From positions 186,001 through 250,000 of the forward strand of contig NZ_LT670849.1 in assembly GCF_900142985.1 (NCBI RefSeq): a DNA stretch of 64,000 nucleotides, in the 5' to 3' direction. The notes beneath the pieces are model-generated. The model made no database searches and was not told the origin of the DNA. It saw only the letters and a program-made list of their open reading frames with translations. The stretch is from Bradyrhizobium erythrophlei (GTDB taxonomy: Bacteria > Pseudomonadota > Alphaproteobacteria > Rhizobiales > Xanthobacteraceae). The translations under genes were made by a program, and so were the position numbers. Below, in pieces: positions 1 through 10,237 of this stretch (positions are counted from its first letter, which is position 1; every line of letters starts with the position of its first letter).

Positions 1-1707
1 CAGAAGCTTCTCCGCCACCGCGCGTCCCTTTTCCACCGAACCAATGGCCGGATCGAAGCTGAGAATTTCGGCTGCGAAAACGAGCGCCTTTTCTCTCAGA
101 TCGGGCACGGCATCCGGATGGTTGTCCAAGACCATGCAGACGTCACGGAATTCCAGTGCCGGTCCGATCCCCCGGCCTATGGGTCGGCTGCCGTCTGTAG
201 CCTTGGCGCGCACCGTGAGACCGAGGCCGCTTCCGACAAATTCGAACACGCGACCTAACTCATTGGCCTCCTGCAAGGACTTCAGCTTCGCGCGAGGACC
301 GTACGGCATGTCCACAACGACGTGGGTCGATCCCGCAGTCCATTTCTTCGACAGGATGGAGGCGACGGACCAGTAGTTGTTGTTGACGTCCAATGGTCGC
401 GCAATCGAATTTACGACGTCGTCCAACACCGAATGGTTCAGCCGCCCATTCCAGGCGATACAACCGCGAACGTCCTTGACGACCCGGTAAACTTCGGCGG
501 CGTTCAAATCTATCCGGCAAATCGCTTCCATAACATCGGCTGTCCCGGAGGCCGACGTGATGGCACGCGAGGAAGTTTTCGGCATCAGCAGACCATGTGC
601 GGCGACGATGGGCACGACGATCAACGTAATGCGACTGCCGGGGATGCCGCCCAGCGAATGCTTGTCCACGACAATGGAGTCGCCCCAGTCGATGCGCTGC
701 ATGAACTGGCATCGCGCCTTTGCCACGCTGACGACCTCCGCCTCGTCCAGCGTCTGCAGCATCTTGACCAGGAAGGCGGCCGTTTCGCTTTCGGGATAGC
801 AGCCGTCGACGATGTCGCGAAACAGGATACCGTACTCCTGTTCGCCCAGACGTTCGCCCGCAATCTTCCGCTGAAGCAGGCGCCGGCTGGACGGCGAAGG
901 CGTTCGCTGAATGGAAACCAGAGCACCTTCCCTCAGCCCCAGCGCTTCAAAGGCCTCGCGAGAAAGGCCGAGTTCGTCCTGGCTCAACAAACCCGGACCA
1001 ACAATATTGACTGCGGCCCGAACGCTGGCGCCCGTGCCGGCAATGTCAATCCGCCCGACGTCTGCATAGGCTTTTGCTTCAACAATGCGGCTATCCTCGG
1101 GAAGATAGGCGATATGACCAGACGCACTCGAAATCGGCAGTTTGCGGATCGCAAAACGTGACGCGTGAAGTTCAAGCGCCGAAACAAGCCGGCCGGCCCC
1201 CTCTTCGACCGTCGAGTCGTTGACGACGAGCACCCTCTCGACGTTATCGGATAATGGCGGCACCGCGCGTGTGAGCCGCTCCTCCACTTCTACCGCCGTC
1301 TCGCGGCCCCGCGAGGTAATGCGCTCTCGCAACACTTCCCGTGGCGCGGTGATTTCGATGACCACCAAGCGGCCCAGGTCTTCGGAAACCTCGGGAATGG
1401 CGGCACGCGAGCCGTTGGCGATCACGTTGCGACCGGCGCGCAGATCATCGGCGATCGACAAGGGCAGACCGTAGCGCAGGCCATGTGCCGCCCATGTGTG
1501 AAGAAACGCTCCCTTTGAAATTCGCGCGTCGAACTCGGCGTCGTCGACCGGCTCGTGATCCTCACCATTTCCTGCTGGCCGCGTGATAACGCGGCGAGCC
1601 TGGACATAGCGGTGCGTTCCCCGCAACTGACGCATGGCCTCGGTGACCAGCGTGTCCTTCCCGACGCCGCTGGCTCCGACGATATAGAAAAGGATTCCGG
1701 CCTGCAT
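1..1707 (-). CDS. PhnN-type ribose 1,5-bisphosphokinase fused to AMP/thymidine-phosphorylase-like enzyme (3' end outside window)
   Basis: The frame is open for 569 codons from ATG 1707 to the window edge, so the C-terminus is missing. Residues 1-190 look like PhnN: the Walker A motif GASGVGKDT lies at residues 11-19, followed by the guanylate-kinase-like fold region ending near SALELHASRF. PhnN phosphorylates ribose 1,5-bisphosphate to PRPP. Residues about 195-569 match the AMP phosphorylase/thymidine phosphorylase 2 family: VDKHSLGGIPGSR (348-359), MPKTSSRAITSASGTADVME (375-394), SKKWTAGSTHVVVDMPYGP (453-471), DGSRPIGRGIGPALE (505-519). Archaeal AMP phosphorylase makes ribose 1,5-bisphosphate from a nucleotide and phosphate, so the two domains would be consecutive enzymes. 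The start lies 16 bp after the nadC stop, so the two genes are cotranscribed. The family calls are firm; the substrate is inferred. Confidence 0.85.
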   Translation of the reverse strand, partial: MQAGILFYIVGASGVGKDTLVTEAMRQLRGTHRYVQARRVITRPAGNGEDHEPVDDAEFDARISKGAFLHTWAAHGLRYGLPLSIADDLRAGRNVIANGSRAAIPEVSEDLGRLVVIEITAPREVLRERITSRGRETAVEVEERLTRAVPPLSDNVERVLVVNDSTVEEGAGRLVSALELHASRFAIRKLPISSASGHIAYLPEDSRIVEAKAYADVGRIDIAGTGASVRAAVNIVGPGLLSQDELGLSREAFEALGLREGALVSIQRTPSPSSRRLLQRKIAGERLGEQEYGILFRDIVDGCYPESETAAFLVKMLQTLDEAEVVSVAKARCQFMQRIDWGDSIVVDKHSLGGIPGSRITLIVVPIVAAHGLLMPKTSSRAITSASGTADVMEAICRIDLNAAEVYRVVKDVRGCIAWNGRLNHSVLDDVVNSIARPLDVNNNYWSVASILSKKWTAGSTHVVVDMPYGPRAKLKSLQEANELGRVFEFVGSGLGLTVRAKATDGSRPIGRGIGPALEFRDVCMVLDNHPDAVPDLREKALVFAAEILSFDPAIGSVEKGRAVAEKLL

Positions 1708-1723
1708 CGAGGTTGCCTCGCAC

Positions 1724-2560
1724 TCAGAGCTTGTCGTCGAGGCCGATATCGACAGCGGGAGCCGACTGCAGAGGACGGCTGGTGGAGATAAAATCCACGC
1801 CGGTTTCGGCAATGGCCCTGATGGTATCGAGGCGGATGCCGCCGGAAGCTTCAAGCTGCGCCCGGCCTCGAACGAGTTCTACTGCCGTTTTCATGTCTGC
1901 CACACTCATGTTGTCGAGCATGAGGACGTCGGCGCCCGCTTCGAGGGCTTCACGGACCTGGTCGAGACGATCGCACTCCACCTCGATCTTGGTAAGTGCC
2001 GGCACCTTCGCTTTCGCAATGCGCACGGCATTGGCGATGCTTCCGCACACTGCGATATGGTTGTCCTTTAGCATCACCCCATTGTCGAGGCCCAGGCGAT
2101 GATTGAGAGCGCCGCCGCAAGCGGCCGCGTGTTTCTCGAGCATACGCAGGCCTGGCGTGGTTTTCCGCGTGTCGAGCAGGCGTGCCTTGGTATGCGCGAT
2201 GGCCGAAACGTATTTGGCGGTTTCCGTCGCGATTCCGGACAGGCGCTGCACGATGTTCAGCGCGGTCCGCTCGGCTGTGAGCAGAGCTTGCGCCGGACCG
2301 CTCACGACAAGGAGGACGGCGCCTTTTTCAACGACCTGCCCGTCGGCGACACGCACCTGCACCTTGCTGCCCGGCTCATAGCGCGTGAACACGGCGGCAG
2401 CCACATCGATGCCTGCGACGGTCATCGGCTCGCGAGCGTTCATATAGAATGTCGCTGTGGACGCGGGATCGATCATTATTTGGGCTGTCAGATCGAAAAA
2501 GCCGACATCCTCCGCCATCCAATTGTCGATCAACCGTAGAGCGGCGAACTTATCGTACAT
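1724..2560 (-). CDS. nadC: Nicotinate-nucleotide pyrophosphorylase (quinolinate phosphoribosyltransferase)
   Basis: This 278-residue protein has the usual NadC length and order: an N-terminal open-faced sandwich (residues 1-110, with AEDVGFFDLTAQ) and a barrel with TRKTTPGLR (132-140), EKHAAACGGALNHRLGLDNG and KDNHI, the phosphoribosyl and quinolinate contact segments. The reaction is quinolinate + PRPP to nicotinate mononucleotide, CO2 and PPi. The start ATG is preceded by CGGAG about 9 bases upstream. No nadA or nadB lies beside it; it sits between the nic operon and the PRPP-forming fusion gene. That context allows a salvage role, or a related pyridine substrate as in ModD-type paralogues. 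A sigma70-like promoter with an operator-like 12-mer lies about 240 bp upstream. Confidence 0.85.
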   Translation of the reverse strand: MYDKFAALRLIDNWMAEDVGFFDLTAQIMIDPASTATFYMNAREPMTVAGIDVAAAVFTRYEPGSKVQVRVADGQVVEKGAVLLVVSGPAQALLTAERTALNIVQRLSGIATETAKYVSAIAHTKARLLDTRKTTPGLRMLEKHAAACGGALNHRLGLDNGVMLKDNHIAVCGSIANAVRIAKAKVPALTKIEVECDRLDQVREALEAGADVLMLDNMSVADMKTAVELVRGRAQLEASGGIRLDTIRAIAETGVDFISTSRPLQSAPAVDIGLDDKL

Positions 2561-2798
2561 GATATTTGACTCCGGTTTGCATGAAGGCGGGTGGTGGTGC
2601 GTGGAATGAGTCCTCAGAACGGCACTCGGGCGAACGGCGGATCGGCGACGATTCGATGCACGTCATGTCCTTCCTTGTGCTGCGGCCCGTCCTGCAAAGC
2701 ACGTGCAGGCAATCGCAATGCTGTCTGCGTGTGTCATGGCCGTTGTCTTTCGGACGGCTGCCGCTTTGCAGTCTGCAAGTTTGTCTCAGTTACCGTCC

Positions 2799-2827
2799 AC
2801 AGTATTAGTGCATACGCTATGTATCAA
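2799..2827 (-). promoter_or_regulatory. Candidate nadC-operon promoter with NicR-like operator in the spacer
   Basis: Read on the minus strand, TTGATA (2827-2822) and TACTGT (2804-2799) are separated by 17 bases. The spacer holds 2807-2818, plus-strand AGTGCATACGCT, which matches the palindrome AGTGTATACACT found beside nicR at 10 of 12 positions. The rest of the 490-bp gap (2561-3050) shows no convincing gene. Confidence 0.45.
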
Positions 2828-3050
2828 GGCAAAGTTTTCGGCAAAGTCCTGCGTACGTCGCATCATTTTTGCGGTCTTTCTGGGCTGACGCCTAATGAAA
2901 TGCAGTGATATCGCTATTTATGGTGAGATGCGACCGGCGCTTTCGAGGCCAGGAGCGTTCTTGATGCTCAGTAGTCATCCGCACACTGCATGTACGACGA
3001 ACCTTCATTTCAGATGACCGAGCGGGGGGATCAGGAAGAAACAATTCCCG

Positions 3051-4082
3051 TCAGCGATCTGCCACCTTCATTTCTTCCACCGCGATATCACCGTCGAGAA
3101 CGATCGGCTCGTCGTCAAGAAAGAGCGAACAGCCCCGCATGGGAATGTCGAGATGGCAGGCCGTATCGTTCGGGCCGCCGAGTTCGTTGTTCGGACCGGT
3201 AGAGAACATCACGTTGCCGTAAAACGAGCGCGGCTCCATGCCCATTCCGCCGGGGAACTCCCCTGGCACCATGCCGTGCCATTTCGCGTCGGGGTTTAGG
3301 CCCCAGCCGACATGACTCATGCCCATCCCGCGTGGGTCGTTGAAGCCGGCCATGTAGGATTTGACCAGCTCGGCATCGAGGCCGCCGCGAATGTCGGTGA
3401 TCCAGCCCTTCTCAATCCGATATGTGATCGGATCGCGCACATAGAGATTCTGCGGCAGCAGAATGTCGCCTGGCGCGACCACGATCGTGCCATCCACGCC
3501 GTCATCGTCTCCGCCGGTAAATACGAAACCTGAAGGCCAATGGTCCCAGCGGCCCGGCTGATCGGTGCAAGCGTATTCGGTCACTGCGGGATAGGTATTG
3601 AGCTTGTAGGTAACGTCGGTGCCGTGCGGCGAGGTGATGCGCATCACTTTTGCCTTCGACAGGATCTGACCGGCGATCTCTACTCTTTCGCGAAGCTCCT
3701 TGTTTGGCAGCATTCGGGCCAGGAGCGCCGGTGGCTCGACGGCCGTCAGGATGCGGGTGCCTGCGGCCTGGATCGCCATCTGTTCGGGCGAGAATAGCAG
3801 GAAGATGCAATCGATCAGCATGTCAGCGGCCTTTAGCGCCTCGACCGCGTCGGGCAACGCCGCGAGGCCGGTCTTGCCTACCGCCCAGCCGGCGGCAGGC
3901 GGCGCGACCGGCAGCCGCATGTGATACATCTTCGCGCCGAGGCGCTGACCGGCGGCCATGAAAGCGTCAGCGTAGTCGAGACGCTCATTGCCCTGAGTGA
4001 GAACCACGAGCTTCTCGCCTTCATGGACACCCGACATCTTCAGCTGATGCAGGCAGATCTCGGTAAAGCTGAACTGGTCCAT
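3051..4082 (-). CDS. nicX: 2,5-dihydroxypyridine 5,6-dioxygenase
   Basis: NicX opens the ring of 2,5-dihydroxypyridine with O2 to give N-formylmaleamate, using mononuclear non-haem iron. The 343-residue length fits the family, which resembles M29 aminopeptidases and is often mis-annotated as such. The C-terminal part carries MSHVGWGLNPDAKW and DTACHLDIPMRG; the histidine of the first and the HLD of the second fit the iron ligands reported for Pseudomonas NicX. It is the last gene of nicCDEFX, 57 bp after nicF. The ATG follows GGAGAAAGAGA. The operon context makes an aminopeptidase role unlikely. Confidence 0.85.
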   Translation of the reverse strand: MDQFSFTEICLHQLKMSGVHEGEKLVVLTQGNERLDYADAFMAAGQRLGAKMYHMRLPVAPPAAGWAVGKTGLAALPDAVEALKAADMLIDCIFLLFSPEQMAIQAAGTRILTAVEPPALLARMLPNKELRERVEIAGQILSKAKVMRITSPHGTDVTYKLNTYPAVTEYACTDQPGRWDHWPSGFVFTGGDDDGVDGTIVVAPGDILLPQNLYVRDPITYRIEKGWITDIRGGLDAELVKSYMAGFNDPRGMGMSHVGWGLNPDAKWHGMVPGEFPGGMGMEPRSFYGNVMFSTGPNNELGGPNDTACHLDIPMRGCSLFLDDEPIVLDGDIAVEEMKVADR

Positions 4083-4139
4083 TCTCTTTCTCCTTGAACT
4101 AAAGCATGTCGCGTTGGTCGGATGTTTCGACGAGGCCCC

Positions 4140-4775
4140 TCACGGAGTGAGGCGCCTCAGATGGGCGAGAGTCTCGTCGAGAGACAAAACGTCTCCATAT
4201 TTGGCGTCGATATCGAACAGGTTGGCCTCGTGCGGCCCCTCATGGCGATCGCCGACGCAGTCCCGCACGACGATTGTGCGAAACCCGTGCTGAACCGCAT
4301 CGACGGCGCTCGCGCGGATGCAACCGCTCGTCGAGCATCCGCTGAGAACAACGGTGTCAATTCCTTGCGAATGAAGCGTTGGCGCAAGGCTGGTGCCGAA
4401 GAATGCGCTGGCATACTGCTTGGTGATGACAAGTTCGCCAGGCGCCGGCTCGACACCGTCACAGAACTCGGCGAGCGGGCTGTCTGGCACCAAAGCAGCC
4501 ATCACCGGCGACTTTTTCAGCCAAACGCCGCCATCGAGGTAGTCCGACGCACGATAGAGGATGTGGGTGTGGACGACGGGGATGCCTTTACGATGCGCCG
4601 CATCGAGAAGCAGCGGCGTCCGTGCGACCGCTTCGATCACGCCGGGCGCGAAGAGCGCAGCGTTTGGCGTGGTGTAGGCCTTCATGAAATCGATGACGAG
4701 GATCGCGGGCCTCAAGCCGAAGCCGATGCGCTTGCCCCAGACGCCTCGGTAGTTCTCCGCCGCAGCCGCGCTCAT
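4140..4775 (-). CDS. nicF: Maleamate amidohydrolase (isochorismatase-like cysteine hydrolase)
   Basis: NicF hydrolyses maleamate to maleate and ammonia. The 211-residue protein is a complete isochorismatase-fold hydrolase: the catalytic Asp is in AILVIDFMKAYT (near residue 29), the Lys follows KKSPVM/VITKQYASAF, and the nucleophilic Cys is in LSGCSTSGCIRASAVDA (near residue 150). It resembles the N-carbamoylsarcosine amidohydrolase branch, to which NicF belongs. It begins 9 bp after the nicE stop. The function is assigned mainly from the complete nic gene order around it. Confidence 0.83.
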   Translation of the reverse strand: MSAAAAENYRGVWGKRIGFGLRPAILVIDFMKAYTTPNAALFAPGVIEAVARTPLLLDAAHRKGIPVVHTHILYRASDYLDGGVWLKKSPVMAALVPDSPLAEFCDGVEPAPGELVITKQYASAFFGTSLAPTLHSQGIDTVVLSGCSTSGCIRASAVDAVQHGFRTIVVRDCVGDRHEGPHEANLFDIDAKYGDVLSLDETLAHLRRLTP

Positions 4776-4784
4776 CGGGCCCTC

Positions 4785-5536
4785 TCAGTACGCGCCGGAG
4801 AGGAGCGCGCCCGCACCGGGCGCGACCGGCTCGAGGTCGAGCGCCTTCAGCATCATGTAGGTGGTGGCGATGGCCGCAGTTAAGGTCGGCTTGCCTGTCA
4901 GGGCCTCGACCTTCGCGACGCTCGCCAGCGAAGGCATCTGGACACAGGCCGAAAGCACGATGGCGTCAACGTTCGATGTATCGAGTCCGGCGACGATGCC
5001 CGGCAACCTGGCCGGATCGTGCTCGGCGACCTTGAGGTTGTCGGAGATCTCCAGTGCCTTGTGCGTCACGACCTCGACGCCCTCGGCCTCGATATAGTCG
5101 ATCACGAGCTTGGTCAGCGGTTTCATATAAGGCGCGACAACGGCGATGCGCTTCGCCTTCATCACCTCCAGTGCCTCGACCAGAGCGCCCGCGCTGGTGA
5201 TTACTGGCGCCGGCGCGCCGTTGGCGGCCGTTACGCTCTCCAGTCGCGACCGGCTTTCGCGATGATAGCCGGGGCCCATCGACATTATCGCGACGAGGCA
5301 GGCGTAGCCGAGGACATCGACACGCGCATCCGAGAGCTCCAACGCGCAACGGTCGGACTGACCGTCCATCGCGGCGAGCTCCTCTTTCGTTACGTGCTTC
5401 ATCCGCATGCGCGCCGAATGGAAAACGAAACGTTCGGGCTTGATGAGCTGACGGGCCGCCAGCATCGCCGGAATCTCGGTCTCCATGGTGACGTTGGAGC
5501 TCGGCACGATCTGGCCGATCCGGTAAGTCTTCGTCG

Positions 5537-5540
<4 letters not shown>
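4785..5540 (-). CDS. nicE: Maleate cis-trans isomerase
   Basis: NicE converts maleate to fumarate, the exit of the pathway into the TCA cycle. The 251-residue protein belongs to the Asp/Glu racemase superfamily and keeps both catalytic cysteines, Cys81 in LGYACLVAIMSMG and Cys199 in IVLSACVQMPS, matching the Cys82/Cys200 pair of known maleate isomerases. The start chosen gives the N-terminus MTTKTYRIGQIVPSSNVTME and overlaps the nicD stop by ATGA, a translational-coupling arrangement. An in-frame extension upstream to 5612 runs through nicD and is not used. Confidence 0.87.
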
Positions 5541-7503
<1,963 letters not shown>

Positions 7504-7560
7504 TCAATGCGCTCCCGTGTTGTCCGGCCCGAACGGATCGCTCTGTTAGCGTTGATATGT

Positions 7561-7572
7561 AACGTACACACT
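7561..7572. promoter_or_regulatory. Second operator-like site upstream of nicC
   Basis: AACGTACACACT matches AGTGTATACACT at 9 of 12 positions and lies 60 bp upstream of the nicC start. It is a weaker copy of the site at 7710-7721 in the same divergent intergenic region. Confidence 0.35.
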
Positions 7573-7709
7573 ATTGTTTGGATCGCAAGAGGAAAGGGAG
7601 AAATGGCCTTTGGCCCGCCATTCCTATTAAACTTACTCTTTTTTCAGCAAATTATACGTTTATTCTGGGAGATCATCATTGACCAGAGTACCGGATCGAT
7701 AAAAATAAT

Positions 7710-7721
7710 AGTGTATACACT
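7710..7721. promoter_or_regulatory. Perfect 12-bp palindrome, candidate NicR operator
   Basis: AGTGTATACACT is an exact palindrome in the AT-rich nicC-nicR gap. On the minus strand it abuts a good -10, TATTAT (7710-7705), with TTGGCC about 16 bases upstream of that, so binding would block nicC transcription. On the plus strand TTGACC lies at 7679-7684. MarR-family repressors normally bind palindromes of this size between divergent genes. Confidence 0.55.
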
Positions 7722-7911
7722 TAAATGGCCAACAATGGTCTGCGCAAAGAGGCCGGAAACCCCGCACCCTCCGCGCTCGCCACGCCCGGCTCTTCGCCTA
7801 AGGCTGCGCGCAACTGCGACAAGCGACTTGCTTCGAGGTGGGGCAAGTTCGTAGTCATATCCTGTCGATTCAGGGTTGAATCGAGCGGCCACGAGGGAGG
7901 GCCCTGCCTGG

Positions 7912-8382
7912 ATGGACGAGGCGGAAGAGAGTGAGCGAGCGGAGGGCTCGGAGCCAGGCTACATATTTTCCGAGCAGGTCGGATTTCTGCTGCGGCGCGC
8001 GTATCAGCGTCATCTCGCAATATTCCAGGCAAATTCGTGCGATGACCAACTGACGAGCGTTCAGTTCTCCACGCTTTGCGCTCTACGGGATGCGGGTCCG
8101 CAGTCGCAGGGCGAACTTGTGAAGGCGACCGGTGTGGATCAGGCAACGATCCGGGGAATCATCGAGCGTTTGAAGGCGCGCAGCCTTATCACGCTTTCCA
8201 AGGACTCCGACGACGGCAGGAAAGTCATCGTATCATTGACCTCCGACGGCTCGGATTTGCTCGAGAAAATGATTCCTCATGCGCGAGAGATCACCGAACA
8301 GACGTTCGGCGCGCTGAATCCCGCCGAGCGCACCGCGCTTCTGTTTACGCTGCAGCGGATGCTCGAGGACACGCAGAGCTGA
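7912..8382 (+). CDS. nicR: MarR-family regulator, likely repressor of the nic genes (NicR/BpsR-like)
   Basis: This 156-residue winged-helix protein has the MarR core: helix 2-4 around TSVQFSTLCALRDAGPQSQG, recognition region ATGVDQATIRGIIERLKARS, and the wing LSKDSDDGRKVIVSLTSDG. It is transcribed divergently from nicC. In Pseudomonas putida and Bordetella the nicotinate genes are controlled by MarR proteins (NicR, BpsR) that respond to 6-hydroxynicotinate, which supports the assignment by context. The ATG at 7912 is preceded by GAGGGAGG with 11-base spacing and is preferred over an upstream in-frame TTG at 7876. Confidence 0.75.
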   Translation: MDEAEESERAEGSEPGYIFSEQVGFLLRRAYQRHLAIFQANSCDDQLTSVQFSTLCALRDAGPQSQGELVKATGVDQATIRGIIERLKARSLITLSKDSDDGRKVIVSLTSDGSDLLEKMIPHAREITEQTFGALNPAERTALLFTLQRMLEDTQS

Positions 8383-8428
8383 AGGCGCGCCGCCGCAACC
8401 CAGTAATGTGCAAGACCTTGGGAGTGAC

Positions 8429-8722
8429 CTAAGCCAGCGTATGCACGATCACCGGCCCGGCGACCGCTGTCGCCGGCCCGATCATCAGAGGCGCGAGTTC
8501 CTGTTCTATCCAGGCGAGCCCGCGTCGGTTCGACTCCTCCGCGCCCGCGTGATTGTTGAAAATGCTGATCGCCGTCACGGTGTCGTCTGGCGCATATACC
8601 ACATAATAGGCCATGAAGCCTTCGACATCGCTGATGATCGGAATGGCGCCTTCTTTGATCCTGCGAGCCAGTTCCTCGGCCATACCGGTTTTTGCCTTGC
8701 CCTGACGAATAGCGGCGTACAT
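8429..8722 (-). CDS. Small ABM/dimeric alpha-beta barrel-like protein
   Basis: This is a 97-residue protein starting MYAAIRQGKAK, with GGAGG close upstream of the ATG. The spacing of a short N-terminal strand, an amphipathic helix (MAEELARRIKEGAIPI), the strand MAYYVVYAPDDTVTAISIF and a second helix (EESNRRGLAWIEQEL) resembles stress-responsive or antibiotic-biosynthesis-monooxygenase-like dimeric barrels. No catalytic residues can be named. It is convergent with nicR, with a 46-bp gap. The function is unknown. Confidence 0.6.
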   Translation of the reverse strand: MYAAIRQGKAKTGMAEELARRIKEGAIPIISDVEGFMAYYVVYAPDDTVTAISIFNNHAGAEESNRRGLAWIEQELAPLMIGPATAVAGPVIVHTLA

Positions 8723-8894
8723 TGGGTCCTCCCTCGGCGGAGCCACCGCAGTCGCGGTTACCGCGACTTTCCCTCACGCAGGATGATGCAGGTGGCGCGA
8801 TCAGCAGAATTTCCCGCATGCGGGAGCGTACGCCCTCGCCCGCAACGACGCCATTGAATAATGGTACGCGTCGCTGCGCTCGACGCGCCGCATC

Positions 8895-9062
8895 TCAGAA
8901 CGCGACCTTGACGCCGCCTCTGGCGGAACCGACCTTGCTCTCGTCGGACATCATCATGCCTTCGAACGCGCCATACAGCGACACGTTGGGCGTCAGGCGG
9001 TCGTCGAAGCCGACGCCGCCGACCGCACTGCCCTTGCCGGGCGTGACGAACGGATCGCTACC
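8895..9062 (-). pseudogene. Remnant of an autotransporter beta-barrel C-terminus
   Basis: Read on the minus strand, one frame gives SDPFVTPGKGSAVGGVGFDD, then RLTPNVSLYGAFEGMM and a terminal GGVKVAF followed by TGA. This is the typical last hairpins and aromatic C-terminal residue of an autotransporter barrel. Only about 55 codons survive; the upstream part is replaced by the end of the LuxR gene. Treated as a decayed fragment, not a gene. Confidence 0.55.
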
Positions 9063-9070
9063 GCCGGACG

Positions 9071-10228
9071 TTAGCCGCTCAATGGCGTAGAGAAACCCGC
9101 GACGATCTTCACGAGATCGGCCTGACGCGTGACGCCGGTCTTCTCGAACAGGTGGCCGAGATGCGTCTTGACGGTGCTTTCGGCAACACCGAGTGCGACC
9201 GCGACTTCCGGAACCCGGCCGACTTCCACGATCGCGAGCAATACCCGCAGTTCGGTCGGCGTCAGGTGGTAGGCTCGCGCGATGACTTCCGGCGGCGATG
9301 GAACCTCGATCGCCGATTTGCGAACGAACAACGCCGCAACTGCCGAATAGGCGGTTCCCGCAAGGCGGCGCGCGCCCGACGTCAACGGCAGCACGTGCGC
9401 CACGTAGCGCGTCCCGTCCTGCGCTCTCAGGGGCAGATCGATGCCCTCGATTCCAATGGCGGCATCTCCGCCGCCGGCGGCCGAGAGCAGTTCGCGCAAG
9501 GCCTTCTCGATGTCGCGATCGCGCGCCGAGATATGCCCGCCCGATTCCGAAAGAAAGTCATTCATGCCGAGAATGGTGCGGCCGGCAACGTTGGCATGAA
9601 CGACGCGCCCCTCCGCGTCGAGCAGACACATCCCTGCGCTCAGGCCGTCGAGCGTGTCGGCAAAGGTCGCGGCTTCCGTCGTCTTGAGATCGATCGCTTT
9701 CGAGACAAGCACCGCGCGGCGAATATGCGGAATGATCAGGCGGATTCGCTGGCGCGCCTCTTCGTCGACAAGTCCGTCGCGCTCGTGGCGAAAGACGCCG
9801 AACATCGCCACGCTGGTCAGGGATTTGTCGAGCACGGCAGCGAGGAAATCGACGACGCCCTGCGGCTGCACCCACTCGCGATAAAAACGCGTCTCGAGAA
9901 ATTCGTGATAGGGCATCAGATCCGTCACCGAGATCGGCTGTTCGACCTCGGCAAAGAAATGACCGGTCGTCGCAGGATCGAGCTTTGCATACTTGTCGAA
10001 GTAGAGCTGCCGATACTGAGGATCGGTACCGAACTCGTGGTAGATATTCCCTGCCCCGCCGGCCGCATCCTTTGAAAACAGCGCCGCTGACGAGCCGCCG
10101 ATGAACTTCGCGGCTTTGGCGAGCACGGAGCGCCATCGCGAGGCATCGATCGCGGCATCGTAGATTTCGCCGATGAAGAGCGAAAGTTCTTCCTGATCAA
10201 TCACATTTTTTGGGAAAATTGCGTTCAT
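9071..10228 (-). CDS. LuxR-type transcriptional regulator (copy A)
   Basis: This 385-residue protein ends in a LuxR/GerE helix-turn-helix: LTPTELRVLLAIVEVGRVPE, then VAVALGVAESTVKTHLGHLF and EKTGVTRQADLVKIVAGF. The N-terminal 200 residues have no recognised ligand domain, and the middle contains a PAS-like stretch (AGMCLLDAEGRVVHANVAG). It is a paralogue of the gene at 11022-12134: both begin with IYDAA...RW, share KTTEAATFADTLDGL-like text and have nearly identical HTH regions. The start MNAIFPK is preferred to a start 9 bp upstream. Targets are unknown. Confidence 0.8.
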   Translation of the reverse strand: MNAIFPKNVIDQEELSLFIGEIYDAAIDASRWRSVLAKAAKFIGGSSAALFSKDAAGGAGNIYHEFGTDPQYRQLYFDKYAKLDPATTGHFFAEVEQPISVTDLMPYHEFLETRFYREWVQPQGVVDFLAAVLDKSLTSVAMFGVFRHERDGLVDEEARQRIRLIIPHIRRAVLVSKAIDLKTTEAATFADTLDGLSAGMCLLDAEGRVVHANVAGRTILGMNDFLSESGGHISARDRDIEKALRELLSAAGGGDAAIGIEGIDLPLRAQDGTRYVAHVLPLTSGARRLAGTAYSAVAALFVRKSAIEVPSPPEVIARAYHLTPTELRVLLAIVEVGRVPEVAVALGVAESTVKTHLGHLFEKTGVTRQADLVKIVAGFSTPLSG

Positions 10229-10237
10229 GGACACCAC

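Noticed and set aside
322..1161. A 279-codon plus-strand frame over the fusion gene
   Set aside because: It is antisense to the PhnN-phosphorylase frame, which has clear family motifs; the plus-strand text is Arg/Gln-rich shadow sequence.
2566..2908. Short plus-strand frames in the nadC-nicX gap
   Set aside because: Cys-rich, overlapping in several frames, with no family resemblance; the region is better explained as the nadC promoter region.
7876..7911. Upstream TTG start for the MarR gene
   Set aside because: The ATG at 7912 has a proper GAGGGAGG ribosome site and gives a normal MarR N-terminus.
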